From positions 1,127,629 to 1,191,628 of the forward strand of contig CAJNDS010002446.1 of NCBI GenBank assembly GCA_905221605.1: a stretch of 64,000 nt of DNA, written 5' to 3'. Positions 9,366-18,757 of this stretch are shown here, piece after piece; position 1 is the first letter of the stretch; each line of letters starts with the position of its first letter. The notes beneath the pieces were generated by a model. The model saw only the letters and a list, made by a program, of their open reading frames with translations, made no database searches and was not told the DNA's origin. Position numbers and translations under genes: made by a program. This DNA is from Symbiodinium natans. Taxonomy: Eukaryota; Sar; Dinophyceae; Suessiales; Symbiodiniaceae.

Positions 9366-9586
9366 TGCGGAGCTGCAACTGGTATTGTAGAAAAGAGTTG
9401 GTGATGGGAGTTGAAGGGGTCAATGAACCCGGATATTTTTGGCTCAAGAAACGTGGGCAATGCGCCCTACGGAAAAGGTGTGTTTGGTTGTGCTTTGGGT
9501 TTTGTCTTCGGTTGTTCCAGGGGAATCAAGGGCTTCTGTTGGGGCTGACTGTTTTGTTCCCTGTCCTCCTTCGGTTGCCCCCCGTA
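9363..9586 (+). repeat. Putative 3' LTR of element 1
   Basis: The segment begins with TG right after the polypurine tract and runs about 220 bp to the first CCCTAAA repeats, close to the about 210-bp LTRs of element 2. The 5' LTR is outside the window, so neither its limits nor LTR identity can be tested here. Confidence 0.45.
9429..9448 (+). other. Dinoflagellate spliced-leader-like relic inside the putative 3' LTR
   Basis: Reads CCGGATATTTTTGGCTCAAG. The last 12 bases (TTTTGGCTCAAG) match the 3' end of the conserved dinoflagellate spliced leader as known from the literature; the CCG start also matches. SL relics are known where trans-spliced mRNAs were reverse-transcribed back into the genome. 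Confidence 0.45.
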
Positions 9587-9897
9587 CCCTAAACCCCCGT
9601 ACCCTAAACCCTAAACCCTAACCCTAAAACCCTAAACCCTAAACTAAACCTAAACCCTAAACCCTAAACCCTAAACCCTAAACCCTAAACCCTAAACCCT
9701 AAACCCTCAACCCTAAACCCTAAACCCTAAACCCTAAACCCTAAAGACCGAAACCCTAAACCAAACCATAATCCTAAACCCTAAACCCTAAACCCTAAAC
9801 CCTAAACCCTAAACCCTAAACCCTAAACCCTAAACCCTAAACCCTAAACCCTAAACCCTAAACCCTAAACCCTAAACCCTAAACCCTAAACCCAAAC
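9587..9897 (+). repeat. CCCTAAA telomere-type array abutting element 1
   Basis: About 40 units of CCCTAAA with rare variants, starting with a duplicated GTACCCTAAACCC. It touches the retrotransposon end with no other spacer. Confidence 0.95.
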
Positions 9898-10203
9898 CCT
9901 TGGACTTGAAACTCCCCCTTGCTCTCCAGAGTCTAAGGTTGGAACCATGGGCCCTTGGTATGGTCCCTGACCCTGGTTTAAAGGGATTTGAAGGGATCCG
10001 AAGTTATTTGCTCTTGTGTACAAGGGCTAGATAACAGGGGACCCAAATTAGGGGCCCATACTTCGGATCCCCTAAACCCTAAACCCTAAACCCTAAACCC
10101 TAAACCCTAAACCCTAAACCCTAAACCCTAAACCCTAAACCTAAACCCTAAACCCTAAACCCTAAACCCTAAACCCTAAACCCTAAACCCTAATCCCCTA
10201 CAG
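9898..10203 (+). repeat. Spacer plus CCCTAAA array
   Basis: 9898-10070 is non-repetitive with no convincing ORF; it holds GGATCCGAAG / CTTCGGATCC inverted ends (10003, 10062), hinting at a small MITE. 10071-10198 is a near-perfect CCCTAAA array. It ends in CCCTACAG, a plausible 3' splice site for the next exon. Confidence 0.75.
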
Positions 10204-10309
10204 AGGTACCACCCATGCGTGGATGCAGTGATGCCCTTCTTCGTGACGGCCTTCCTTGTCCTGGTGCCTGGGGGCGGCCTCTACTTCTTGCAGCCACACG
10301 GCAGAATAC
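10204..10309 (+). CDS. Exon-like island, hydrophobic protein segment
   Basis: Lies between an acceptor-like CTACAG and a GT that opens a TTTAGGG array. Open frame with a membrane-like stretch (VMPFFVTAFLVLVPGGGLYF). Product not recognised; probably one exon of a membrane protein whose introns are telomere-type arrays. Confidence 0.4.
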
Positions 10310-10452
10310 GTTTAGGGTTTAGGGTGTTGGGTTTAGTTTTTAGAGTTTGGGGTTTAGGGTTTTAAGCCTAAACCCTCAACGGTAAACTCCAAATTCACTT
10401 CCTGAGCCCGCCAATCCACAAAAGTCTCCCAACCACCCAATACCCCCACTTG

Positions 10453-10618
10453 GAAGCCCTTTTGACTTAGCACGCAGGATTGGTAAGGTGGGTTATGGGG
10501 ATTCTAATCGGGGTTCTTAAGCCCTAAACCCTAAACCCTAAACCCCAAACCCTATATGGGGATTTTACTAAGGGGTTCTAGGGGATACTAAGTAGACTTA
10601 CTAAGTCAAAAGAGCTTC
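10453..10618. mobile_element. MITE with 18-bp terminal inverted repeats, copy 1
   Basis: Left end GAAGCCCTTTTGACTTAG and right end CTAAGTCAAAAGAGCTTC are inverted repeats (17 of 18). A short run of CCCTAAA units sits inside (about 10519-10554). A second, shorter copy is at 30796-30896. There is no coding capacity. Confidence 0.7.
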
Positions 10619-10625
10619 GAAGCAG

Positions 10626-10871
10626 GGCGGGCTTGCTGTCCGTGCTCGACGACATGCTGGCCGCAGTCGTTTGGGCCGCGGTCACGGCTGGTTTGGCCTT
10701 AGCAGCTGAATGGTACACTTTAGGGTTTAGGGTTTAGGGTTTAGGGTTTAGGGTTTAGGGTTTAGGGTTTAGGGTTTAGGGTTTAGGGCTTCTGAACTCA
10801 GCAGCTCAGAGGCCATGTTGGCTTGGAGGGCGTGCTGGCGGGAGCCGATGCTGCGCCTAAGTGACGCTTGA
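10626..10871 (+). CDS. Two exon-like islands, hydrophobic C-terminal end of an unknown protein
   Basis: Exon 10626-10712 (LLSVLDDMLAAVVWAAVTAG, membrane-like) ends at a GT in phase 2. Exon 10805-10871 follows an AG, supplies the missing base, and runs SEAMLAWRACWREPMLRLSD to TGA 10869-10871. The intron between is almost wholly TTTAGGG repeats (10719-10788). Joining preserves the frame, which supports a real two-exon 3' end. Function unknown; possibly the same gene as 10204-10309. Confidence 0.4.
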
Positions 10872-11036
10872 GGATGGGGAGGCCTCTTGCCCTGCAACCG
10901 AAGACCTGAAAGCCCGAAACCTTAAACCCTCGACCCTAGACCCTAAATCCGCCCTGGTTCGGATATTTTATCAATCAGGCGGCCCCTATCGGCATCCCTT
11001 GTCGCCTTTTATATCAGGGGGCGACGGTTTTCTGCA

Positions 11037-11171
11037 GAGTCTTGTCGGCGTAAACAGTTCAAACCTTATGCACTTGCAGGCGCAAGTGGAAGACGAACCG
11101 GATGAACTCAGGGCTATTGCCACGGAGCTTTCGAGCTTGGCGCCGAAGCTGCTGCGAGAGCCCTCAGACAG
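11037..11171 (+). CDS. Exon-like island, soluble helical segment
   Basis: TTCTGCAG acceptor, 45-codon open frame (SLVGVNSSNLMHLQAQVEDE ... ELSSLAPKLLREPSDR) and CAG|GTGATT donor. Acidic, helix-forming composition. Family not recognised. Confidence 0.45.
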
Positions 11172-11304
11172 GTGATTCTCAACCCCCGCCCGAACCCTGA
11201 ACCCCATTCTTTTTGGAGTTGTCACCGGGATTTCACCTTCACCTTTGGCGCAGACCATCGAAAAAGCCAGAAGATGTGCTTTCACCGGGGTTAGAACTCC
11301 CCCA

Positions 11305-11455
11305 AACCCTAAACCCTAAACCCTAAACCCTAAACCCTAAACCCTAAACCCTAAACCCTAAACCCTAAACCCTAAACCCTAAACCCTAAACCCTAAACCC
11401 TAAACCCTAAACCCTAAACCCTAAACCCTAAACCCTAGACCCTAAACCCTAAACT
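11305..11455 (+). repeat. CCCTAAA array
   Basis: About 20 near-perfect units. 11172-11304 upstream is unique DNA with nothing recognised. Confidence 0.9.
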
Positions 11456-11456
11456 G

Positions 11457-11600
11457 CCGAGAGCGCCGCTGTCCATATGCATGGGCGCTCGAGGCTTCGA
11501 CCGAGGTCCCCGACCGAGCGTCTCCACAGAACGGTGAGGGAGGGTAAAGCCTCCCGGTAGACGAGACGGCAGTGACTGGCTACGCCTCAGACCTAGGGCG
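11457..11600 (-). repeat. Dispersed structured repeat (copy 1)
   Basis: On the minus strand this segment resembles 39838-40031 on the plus strand. Shared are a GGGAGG...CCTCC hairpin core and an end block with CCCATATGCATGG-like palindrome and GCTCTCGGC. Identity is only about 70-75% by eye over the best 50 bases, so this is an old family. It may derive from a structured RNA or SINE; I cannot name it. Confidence 0.4.
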
Positions 11601-13060
11601 TCAGCCCTAATATAATTAGGACCCCAAATCCCGCACCATTGATGTGTTTTCGTGTTTTTTGAGGGGGTCAGGGGGGTATGGGGCCCGGGCTGGCAGATTC
11701 CGGGGACCCCGCCCCCTCTGGGCCAGTCCAGGGGGCTCCTGCAGCGATTTTGCCTCCCGGGCTGCTTGCAAGACCTTTTTGCTCCGGCACCCCCAAAAAC
11801 CTCTGGGACCCCCCTGGGACCCTCCTGGGACCCCCCTGGGACCCCCTTGGGACCCTCCTGGGACCCGGACCTCCTGAAACGCCGGACTGGAACCCCCCCC
11901 AGAACTGCCTTGGGACCCCCCTGAGAACCCCCCTGACACCCCCTCCCAAGGGCTCCTGGACCTCCTGAAACCGCGCTCGGTTTTGGTCAAAAATCCAGAA
12001 AACGAGAGACCACCCAGAGCCGTCGATTTCAGTACTAAAAAATCGCATTTTTAACTGGGACCCGGGCCGATCTGGGGGACCCCCCTCATTTGGGGTGTTT
12101 TTGGAGGCAAACTTTCCCTTTCAAGGGGGGGTCGGAGTTTGAGGCAAGGGGGGGTCTCAGAAGACTATTTTGCCTTTAAAATTGAAAAATACAACCCCCC
12201 CTTGACCAAAACTAGGCTGTGAAAAGGTCGCGGGGGCTGCCCTCCATCAGAACTGAGGGTTACAAACTCTGAAATATCCTGAAAAACATTGAAAAACCTT
12301 AAAAAACATTGAAAAATTCTGAAAAACCTTGAAGAACCTTGAAAAACTTGAAATCCCGAAGCCGGTGAAGGCTCGGTTTTGGTCAAAAATCCAGAAAACG
12401 AGAGACTACCCAGAGCCGTCGATTTCAGTACTAAAAAATCGCATTTTTAACTGGGACCCGGGCCGATCCTGGGGTCCCCCTCATTTGGGGTGTTTTTGGA
12501 GGCAAACTTTCCCTCTCAAGGGGGGGCCGGAGTTTGAGGCAAGGGGGGGTCTCAGAAGACTATTTTGCCAAAAAAAATGGAAAAATACCACAAACCGTCC
12601 TGAGACCCCCCAACCCGCTGGGACCTTCCTGCGACCCTTGTAGCAACCTCCCGAATTCTTCTGGGACCCCCTCCCTGCTTGGGACTCGCCTGCAATGTTC
12701 TGTTTTAGCATCGAAAAGCAGGGGCCGGCCGAGGCCCCTGCTAACCCCGACCGTTTTTGCTGCCCTTTCAAGCCCGAAAATGTGGGTTTTTGGTATTGCA
12801 ATTGACGGTTTTGGGCACCTTCCATTTTACTCCGTGAAAGCTCCAAGAAGCCTACGAGCCACTGACAGGTTCCATGAAGCTCGGGAGACCCCGCCCTGCT
12901 CTTTCTCTGCAAAAAGCAAGAAAGCCCCCCTTGAGGGGGGTTTGGGGGGTGAACCCTAAACCCTAAATGAGAATAGTTTGGGTGGTTGGGGTGGGACTAC
13001 ATGCTAACGCAAGCGAGCGGCCCGGGTGCTTTTAGCACCAGCGAGCTTCCCTTCTACACA
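11600..13060. repeat. Repeat-poor block with a 200-bp direct duplication and minisatellites
   Basis: No telomere repeats until its right end (12952). 11975-12174 is repeated at 12371-12570 in direct orientation with few differences. 11800-11870 is a CTGGGACCCCC-type minisatellite of about 13 bp, and 12260-12350 is an A-rich GAAAAACCTT minisatellite. Long frames here are low-complexity Pro/Gly translations and are not called genes. Confidence 0.75.
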
Positions 13061-13545
13061 CCCTAAACCCTAAACCCTAAACCCTAAACCCTAAACCCTA
13101 AACCATAAACCCTAAAAACCCTAAAACCCTAAACCCTAAACCCTAAACCCTAAACCCTAAACCCTAAACCCTAACCCTCAAACCCTAAACCCTGAAAAAC
13201 CCTAAACCCTAAACCTAAAACCCTAAACCCTAAAACCCTAAACCCTAGACCCTAACCCTAAACCCTAAACCCTAAACCCCTAAACCCTAACCCTACAAAC
13301 CTAACCCTAAACGCCGAAACCCTAAAAACCCTAAACCTATAACCCTAACCCTACACCCTAACCCAAACCCTAAACCCTAAACCTAACCAACCCTCAGACC
13401 CCTAACCCCTAACCCCTAACCCTAACCCCTAAACCCTAAACCCTAAACCCTAAACCCTAAACCCTAAACCCTAAACCCTAAACCCTAAACCCTAAACCCT
13501 AAACCCTAAACCCTAAGCCCTAAACCCTAAACCCTAAATTCCCAC
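13061..13545 (+). repeat. Long, degenerate CCCTAAA array
   Basis: Perfect CCCTAAA at both ends, with the centre (about 13190-13435) mixing CCCTAAA, CCCTAA and CCTAAAC units. 13546-13924 is GC-rich unique sequence with no recognised gene. Confidence 0.9.
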
Positions 13546-13924
13546 CCAGGCCTGCTTAGGCCGTCCCCACCCTCTTCTAGGGTGCCTGGACCCAGCACTA
13601 CACCCGACAGCGATTAACACCATCGCTTGGAGTTACAATGCAAGCCTAAAGAGTTGTGTTGAGCGTGCCAGGGGCCCGGCACCAGGGGGGCTCCGGAGGG
13701 GGGCCCAGGGGCGACGTGCAGAAGCCACTTTCGCAACCGTGGGAATAGGGCGTCAGGTTTAGGGTTTCTTAATAATACTTGAGAATCGGAGAAGGGGGGC
13801 GGGGTACCCCAGGCGGGGTACTGCACCGGCACTGGAGGTGCAGCTCAGGGACGAGAGGGGCCGCAAGGCAGGTCAGCCTGGGCGATTGCTCAAAAACCCG
13901 CTACCGGTTTTTTGAACCTTCTGG

Positions 13925-14170
13925 CCGCCGACCCCCCTCCCCCCCCCTAGCCCCGCCCCCCCTGGCCCCCCCCTGGCCCCCCCCTACCTGCCCCCTTCCC
14001 TCCCCCCACCCCCTCCCTCCCCCTCCTCCCCCCCCTCCCCCCCCCCTCCCCCCCCCCCTCCCACTCCCCCCCCCCCCCCTCCCTCCCCCCCCCCCCCTCC
14101 CCCCCTACTCCCCGTCCCCTCCCCCCCTCCCCCCCCTTCCCCCCCCTCCCCCCCTCCCCCCCCCGCCCTT
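13925..14170. repeat. Poly-C/CT-rich low-complexity tract
   Basis: About 240 bases almost entirely C with scattered T. Translations are poly-Pro or poly-Gly and not credible as genes. On the minus strand it follows an exon-like segment, so it may be intron sequence. Confidence 0.9.
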
Positions 14171-14498
14171 TCATCCGAAATGCCTCTGAGCAAATGTTGG
14201 GATCTGAGATCATTCCGACAAGCGCTCCGAGGACAGGCTTGTCACATGGCTCCAAGATTTCCTGAAGTGCCATGTAGGCATCGTCCACGGTCACTTGATG
14301 GTAGTCGATGCCCTCAATGCTGAAAAAGCCCGGCATGAGCTTCAGCAGAGCCTGTTGACTTTGGCGTTGCCCTTGTTTGTGAGCTTGGCCAAGGCCCGGT
14401 ACACTGCGGTGCCGCCGCTCATGCCCAGCAGGCGGTCTATCAAGTCACTGTCCCCAACCTTGCCCAGCTCAACCAGACCATCCACAGGCATGTGCTGC
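14171..14498 (-). CDS. Exon-like segment of unknown soluble protein, one frame break
   Basis: On the minus strand, frame one (14498 downward) reads MPVDGLVELGKVGDSDLIDR ... ALAKLTNKGNAK and meets a stop. One base over, QALLKLMPGFFSIEGIDYHQ continues to ISDPNICSEAFRMKG. The two halves fit as one helical domain with a single-base break near 14350. Family not recognised. It ends at the C-rich tract. Confidence 0.4.
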
Positions 14499-14559
14499 CG
14501 CTCCTCCCCCTCCCCCCCCCCTCCCGGAGGTAAGGGCCTTCTGCCCCCGTCTGTTTTCT

Positions 14560-14850
14560 GGGTCTACTCGACAAGGGGATCTACTTGGCCGAAGAAGCCA
14601 CAAAGATCGATGGAACAATAGACTTGACAAAGGGTTTGAAGGGACAGCCCAGACATATTCGGCAAGGGGATCTACTGGGCCGAAGACACCGCGAAGATCG
14701 ATCAATATCTGACCCAGGACCCTGAATGGAGAGGCAACAACAAACCGACCTCCACAAGAAGCTCTATGAACGGGGAGGGAAAGTGCGCCGCTCACGTCTA
14801 CTGTGCCTCGGGCTGCCGCATTGCTCTGGGTCTGGGAGATCCAATTTCCC
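14560..14850 (+). CDS. PARP-like catalytic-domain exon pieces, tandemly repeated
   Basis: 14658-14846 reads FGKGIYWAEDTAKIDQY ... AHVYCASGCRIALG in one frame. This matches the PARP catalytic signature in which G-x-GIY-x-A precedes a SKSxxY-type segment and a strand carrying VxLGxx. 14565-14615 carries a second, shorter copy (DKGIYLAEEATKID), so the block is partly duplicated. Only part of the domain is present; flanking exons were not found. Confidence 0.45.
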
Positions 14851-15770
14851 CCTGCCCCTGGCGTCCCCTCCCCCTTGGCCCTCCGGCCGTCCTGGCCTGG
14901 CCCCGGAGCGGTCCCGGAGGGAAGGGCCTTCTGCCCCTGTCTGTTTTCTGGGTCTGGTTTTGACAACCCTGACCCGTTCAAAGGATGAGGGTGGAGTGTC
15001 CTACCCAACCGTTCAAAGGATGGGGGTGGGAAGTGGGAATTTAGGGCGTTAGCCCGAAACCCTAAAAGGAGAAAAGTTGGGTGGATGCCTGCGTAAGCAG
15101 GGGGCGGGAAAAATAAAACAACCCAACCTTTCTGGTTGTGGTGGCTCCAACTTCAATATACGCCGCCGCGACATATGCCGCCCCCTCACACCCCCTGGGT
15201 GTGTTGGGGCGCCATCTCCGCATGACATTTACTGCCGCGGCGCGGCGAGAAGCCCTAAACCCTAAACCCTAAACCCTAAACCCTAAACCCTAAACCCTAA
15301 ACCCTAAACCCTAAACCCTAAACCCTAAACCCTAAACCCTAAACCCTAAACCCTAAACCCTAAACCCTAAACCAAACACCCTAAACCCTAAAGCATTTGG
15401 CGAAGCCCTACTGACTGAAGGTTCCAGTGCGGGGAAGCTAAAGAGGTGCCGTACGCAACCCACCTCGAGACCTCCGAAACCTCCCAGGCCCAAGCCCCGA
15501 CGAGGCTCTTCCTTGGGGTTTTAGGGTTTTAGGGTTTAGGGTTTAGGAATTTGGGTTTAGGGTTTAGGGCTTATAGAGTTGACCGCCCGAACTCCAAAAC
15601 CGCCCTCAAACCCGAAACCCTCGACCCTAAACCCCAAGCCCTAAACTCCTATTTCAACCCTGAGGCGCAGGCCTTCTCGTTCGCCTGGGCCGGCGCCTTC
15701 GGCGCTTCTTCGGGGTGGCCGGGGAGAAGGCGACAGCTGTGAGGATAGAGAGCCCTAACCCTAAACCCTA
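14851..15770. repeat. Unique spacer with CCCTAAA array
   Basis: 15253-15400 is a CCCTAAA array; 15515-15570 is TTTAGGG. The rest is unique GC-rich DNA with short open stretches (e.g. AQAFSFAWAGAFG near 15667) that are too weak to call. Confidence 0.7.
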
Positions 15771-17340
15771 ACCTCGAAGCCCGAAACCCTAAACCCCAAC
15801 CCCTGAAGCCTAACCCTAAACCCTAGCCCTAAACCCTAACCCTAAGCCCTAACCTTAATCCTAAACCCTAACCGCTAAATCCTAACCCTATATAAACCCT
15901 AACCCTCAGCCTTGCAGCCAGCAATTCGAGGTTTCCTTCTGCGTGGTGAAGTGATGAATGGAGTGCTGGAGTACGGTGAGCGACTACCACAGACGCGAAA
16001 GAAGCCCTCAGCCCTACAAGCCGTTTTGGCCGTACGCCCTAAACCCAAAACCCAAACCCAAACCCCAAACCCCAAACCCCAAACCCCAAACCCCAAACCC
16101 CAAACCCCAAACCCCAAACCCCAAACCCCAAACCCCAAACCCCAAACCCCAAACCAGCTTCATTACATCTCTTTCCCCATTCCCAACTTTGAAATATAAG
16201 CCCCAACCCTATAACCCACGTCACCCTCAACCCACAGCCCACTAAACCTCTGATACCCTGAACCCTTCTACTGGAATGTCTATGTGACATGATTACAAAC
16301 GGGCTATAGTTGAGATCATAAGCCCATATCTCGGCTACCCCAATCAAAATCGGTGTGCAGCCCCAATGGCAAGCCTAAAACCCGAGGCCCCAAACCCGAA
16401 ATGACAAGCAGTTTGTGAATCCCATGAACCCTAACCCTGAACCCTGAACCCTGAACCCTAGGCCCTGAACCCTAAACCCTAAACCCTAAACCCTAAACCC
16501 TAAACCCTAAACCCTAAACCCTAAACCCTAAACCCTAAACCCTAAGCCCTAAGCCCTAAACCCTAAACCCCAATTTTCAAGCATGCCGGAAGGTGCCCAA
16601 GGCTGCCGCGACCCCCAAGGGCCCCGAGGATGCAGGGGAGCCGCCATTGAAAGCCTCTTGGCTTCGCTAAGGGTTTAGGGTTTAGGGTTTGGGGTTTAGG
16701 GTTTAGGGTCTAGGGTGTAGAGTGTAGGGTGTAGGGTGAAGGATTTAGGGTGAAGGATTTAGGGTTTCGGGTTTAGCTCTTAGGGCTTAGGGTTGCAAAA
16801 GTAGCCCCAAAGTGGAGTATTCAAAAGGCAGGGGGGGGGGGGGGGGCTTGTGCTTTTGGGGCCATAGGGCGTTTTGGTTTTGGGGGGTTTGGGGGTTGGC
16901 CAGGCGGTTTAGGGATCAGTCTTTGGGATGGTTGTCGGTGTTCGGCTCGGGGTATGGGGCTCAGGGTTTCGGGGTCAGGGTTTAGGGAGGGTTTTCAAGG
17001 CTGCTGGAGGCTTCTTCGGGGGTTTCCTTGTTGTTGGGCGTTAAGGCTTAAACCCCAAACCTAATACACAAAAGCAACCGGTTTAGGCAATGGGGCTTCT
17101 GAATCAGCTGTACTGAGGAGCCTTACTTACCGGGGATCTCTAACCCTAAACCCTCAGCCCTAAGCCCTAAGCCCTAAGCCCTAAGCCCTAAGCCCTAAGC
17201 CCTAAGCCCTAAGCCGTAAGCCCTAAGCCCTAAGCCCTAAGCCCTAAGCCCTAAGCCCTAAGCCCTAAGCCCTAAGCCCTAAGCCCTAAGCCCTAAACCC
17301 GAAACCCTAAACCCTAGACCCTAGACCCTAGACCCTTAAG
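15755..17340. repeat. Arrays of differing unit: CCCTAA(A), CCCCAAA, CCCTAAA, CCCTAAG
   Basis: 15755-15910 mixed CCCTAA(A); 16035-16155 pure CCCCAAA; 16430-16572 CCCTAAA; 16672-16790 TTTAGGG, degenerate; 16830-16848 a poly-G run; 17150-17296 CCCTAAG. Each stretch is uniform for its own variant. 16156-16420 and 16850-17130 are degenerate, with nothing recognised. Confidence 0.85.
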
Positions 17341-17705
17341 CCTATTGAGCTCTCTGGGTGAGTAGGCCAGCCAGGCACCTGAGCCGACCCCACAGCCGCG
17401 TCGACGGCCTGCGCCGAAAAGCGAGTCTCTCAAGGCCTTCGGGCTGAGGCTTGAGGGTCTAGGGTTGAGGGCCTAGGGTTTAGGGTTTAGGGTTTAGGGT
17501 TTAGGGTTGAAGGGGGTTAGGATTTGGGGCCGTCGGTTCGAAAGGATGTTGAAACTTCTCCTTAGCCTGATGGGTTTAGGGTTTAGGGTTTAGGGTCTAG
17601 GGTTTAGGTACTAAAGGATGTGGATGTGATTGTACTTTGTGAAGGGCCCATAATTTGCTCTCTTTCTCTTCACTTTGTTTCGTCTTTCACTTTCACTTCT
17701 TGCAG

Positions 17706-18090
17706 CTTCTTCGTGAGTTATGTCAAAGGTCTTGGTAGCAGGTGAGCCCATGACTTAAGTAATTTCAGTGCAAGGTTTCAGCAGCCCGAGAAAGATGCAG
17801 CCCCGAGATTCGCCCTGGAAGGTGAAGTATCCCCAAGGCAGCACCTCTTGTATTCTGAGGGCTCTGACGAGGATCTTTAACCCCCTTAATCCCAAAAACT
17901 CTAAACCCGAAGCTCTAAACCCGAAACCCAAAACCCTAAGCCCTAAGCCCTAACCCTAAATCCCTAAACTCCAAACCCTAAAACCTAAACACAATTTTTT
18001 TGGTTTCTGAGGAGCTGGCCAAGATCGAGAAGAATCTGAGGAGCTACTGGAATCGGGAGCAGTGCCTGCACAAGGCCAGAGGGGGTTGAA
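17706..18090 (+). CDS. Small exon-like islands
   Basis: 17706-17741 is a 36-bp island with a textbook pyrimidine tract and TTGCAG before it and CAG|GTGAGC after (FFVSYVKGLGS). 18012-18090 follows CTGAG and reads ELAKIEKNLRSYWNREQCLH, then KARGG and a stop. CCCTAAA-type repeats lie between them. Probably parts of one unknown gene. Confidence 0.4.
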
Positions 18091-18470
18091 GGCTAATAGT
18101 AGAGTTTAGGGTTTAGGGTTTAGGGCTTAGGGTTTAGGGTTTAGGGTTTAGGGTTAGGCGTCACAATAAATTACTTACTATTAGTATTCCCTTGGTCCCT
18201 TTGTAACATTAATATAACAACCCCAAACCCCTGTTCTAATTGTTAAGGCCCCTTTATGAGGGCTTCTTTAAGGGCGCGGAGGATTGTCTTGAGGGGCGTG
18301 AAGGGCCTCTTTTACGGGCTCCTTCAGCGGGCCTACCAGGTGGCCTCACTGTGTGTTGTCCTGCGTATTGGTGCATTTTGGCTGAAGGTCCAGCTGTTTT
18401 GCTTCTTGGTGCGTCTTTGATGTTGTTTATTGGCACGTCTGGGGCTTGATGTGTTGTTAGTTTACAATTC

Positions 18471-18620
18471 CTTAGGGTAGTTGCATGGTCCCTTAGCACG
18501 GGCCATTAAATGGGGACCCCTTATATACCCGAAAAAAAACCCAATGGCCAATACTTCAGAACCCTTTAAAGAAGGTAAGGGGTAATTATTAGGGCCCATA
18601 TAAGTACGCTTACAACAATG
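18471..18620 (-). mobile_element. Introner/MITE family 2, copy a
   Basis: Reverse complement of the repeat at 25588-25738 and 51432-51577. Its outer end reads CTTAGGGTAGTTGCATGGTC, and it has a central AAGGGTTCTG block on the minus strand. The intron at 48783-48875 shares the same ends. Confidence 0.65.
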
Positions 18621-18757
18621 AAACTGTTGTGCATGCACAAGATATTCTGGGACCAAGGGGTGGGTGACCCGGGTGCTCAGTGGTGTCAGTGTTTTGTACT
18701 GCCTGGACTTGAGATGCTGAAGCCTGAGACCGAAACTGGTCCAAGCCCTAAACCCTA

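Larger units (their letters stand above)
1..9586 (+). mobile_element. Copia-type LTR retrotransposon 1 (5' end outside window)
   Basis: One element in one orientation: Gag, protease, methyltransferase-like module, integrase, 2OG-oxygenase-like module, RT, RNase H, membrane tail, polypurine tract and putative 3' LTR. Integrase lying before RT is the Ty1/Copia order. The reading frame is already open at base 3, so the Gag start and 5' LTR lie upstream. Two single-base frame breaks (near 3832 and 5088) and one stop/start junction (6635-6642) divide the coding region. The 3' boundary is set where CCCTAAA repeats begin. It is homologous to, but strongly diverged from, the element at 52740-63420. 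Confidence 0.9.

Noticed and set aside
9587-9897. A true chromosome end
   Set aside because: Unique and coding sequence continues on both sides and arrays occur in both orientations, so these are interstitial.
11616-12048. Several overlapping frames of 80-126 aa on both strands
   Set aside because: Produced by a GGGACCCCC minisatellite; no recognisable domain and frames contradict each other.
13925-14190. Poly-Pro and poly-Gly frames
   Set aside because: Pure C/G-rich low-complexity DNA open in many frames at once.
18360-18385. GCATTTTGGCTGAAG, close to the spliced-leader 3' end
   Set aside because: One mismatch within a 14-base match and no supporting leader context; chance cannot be excluded in 64 kb.
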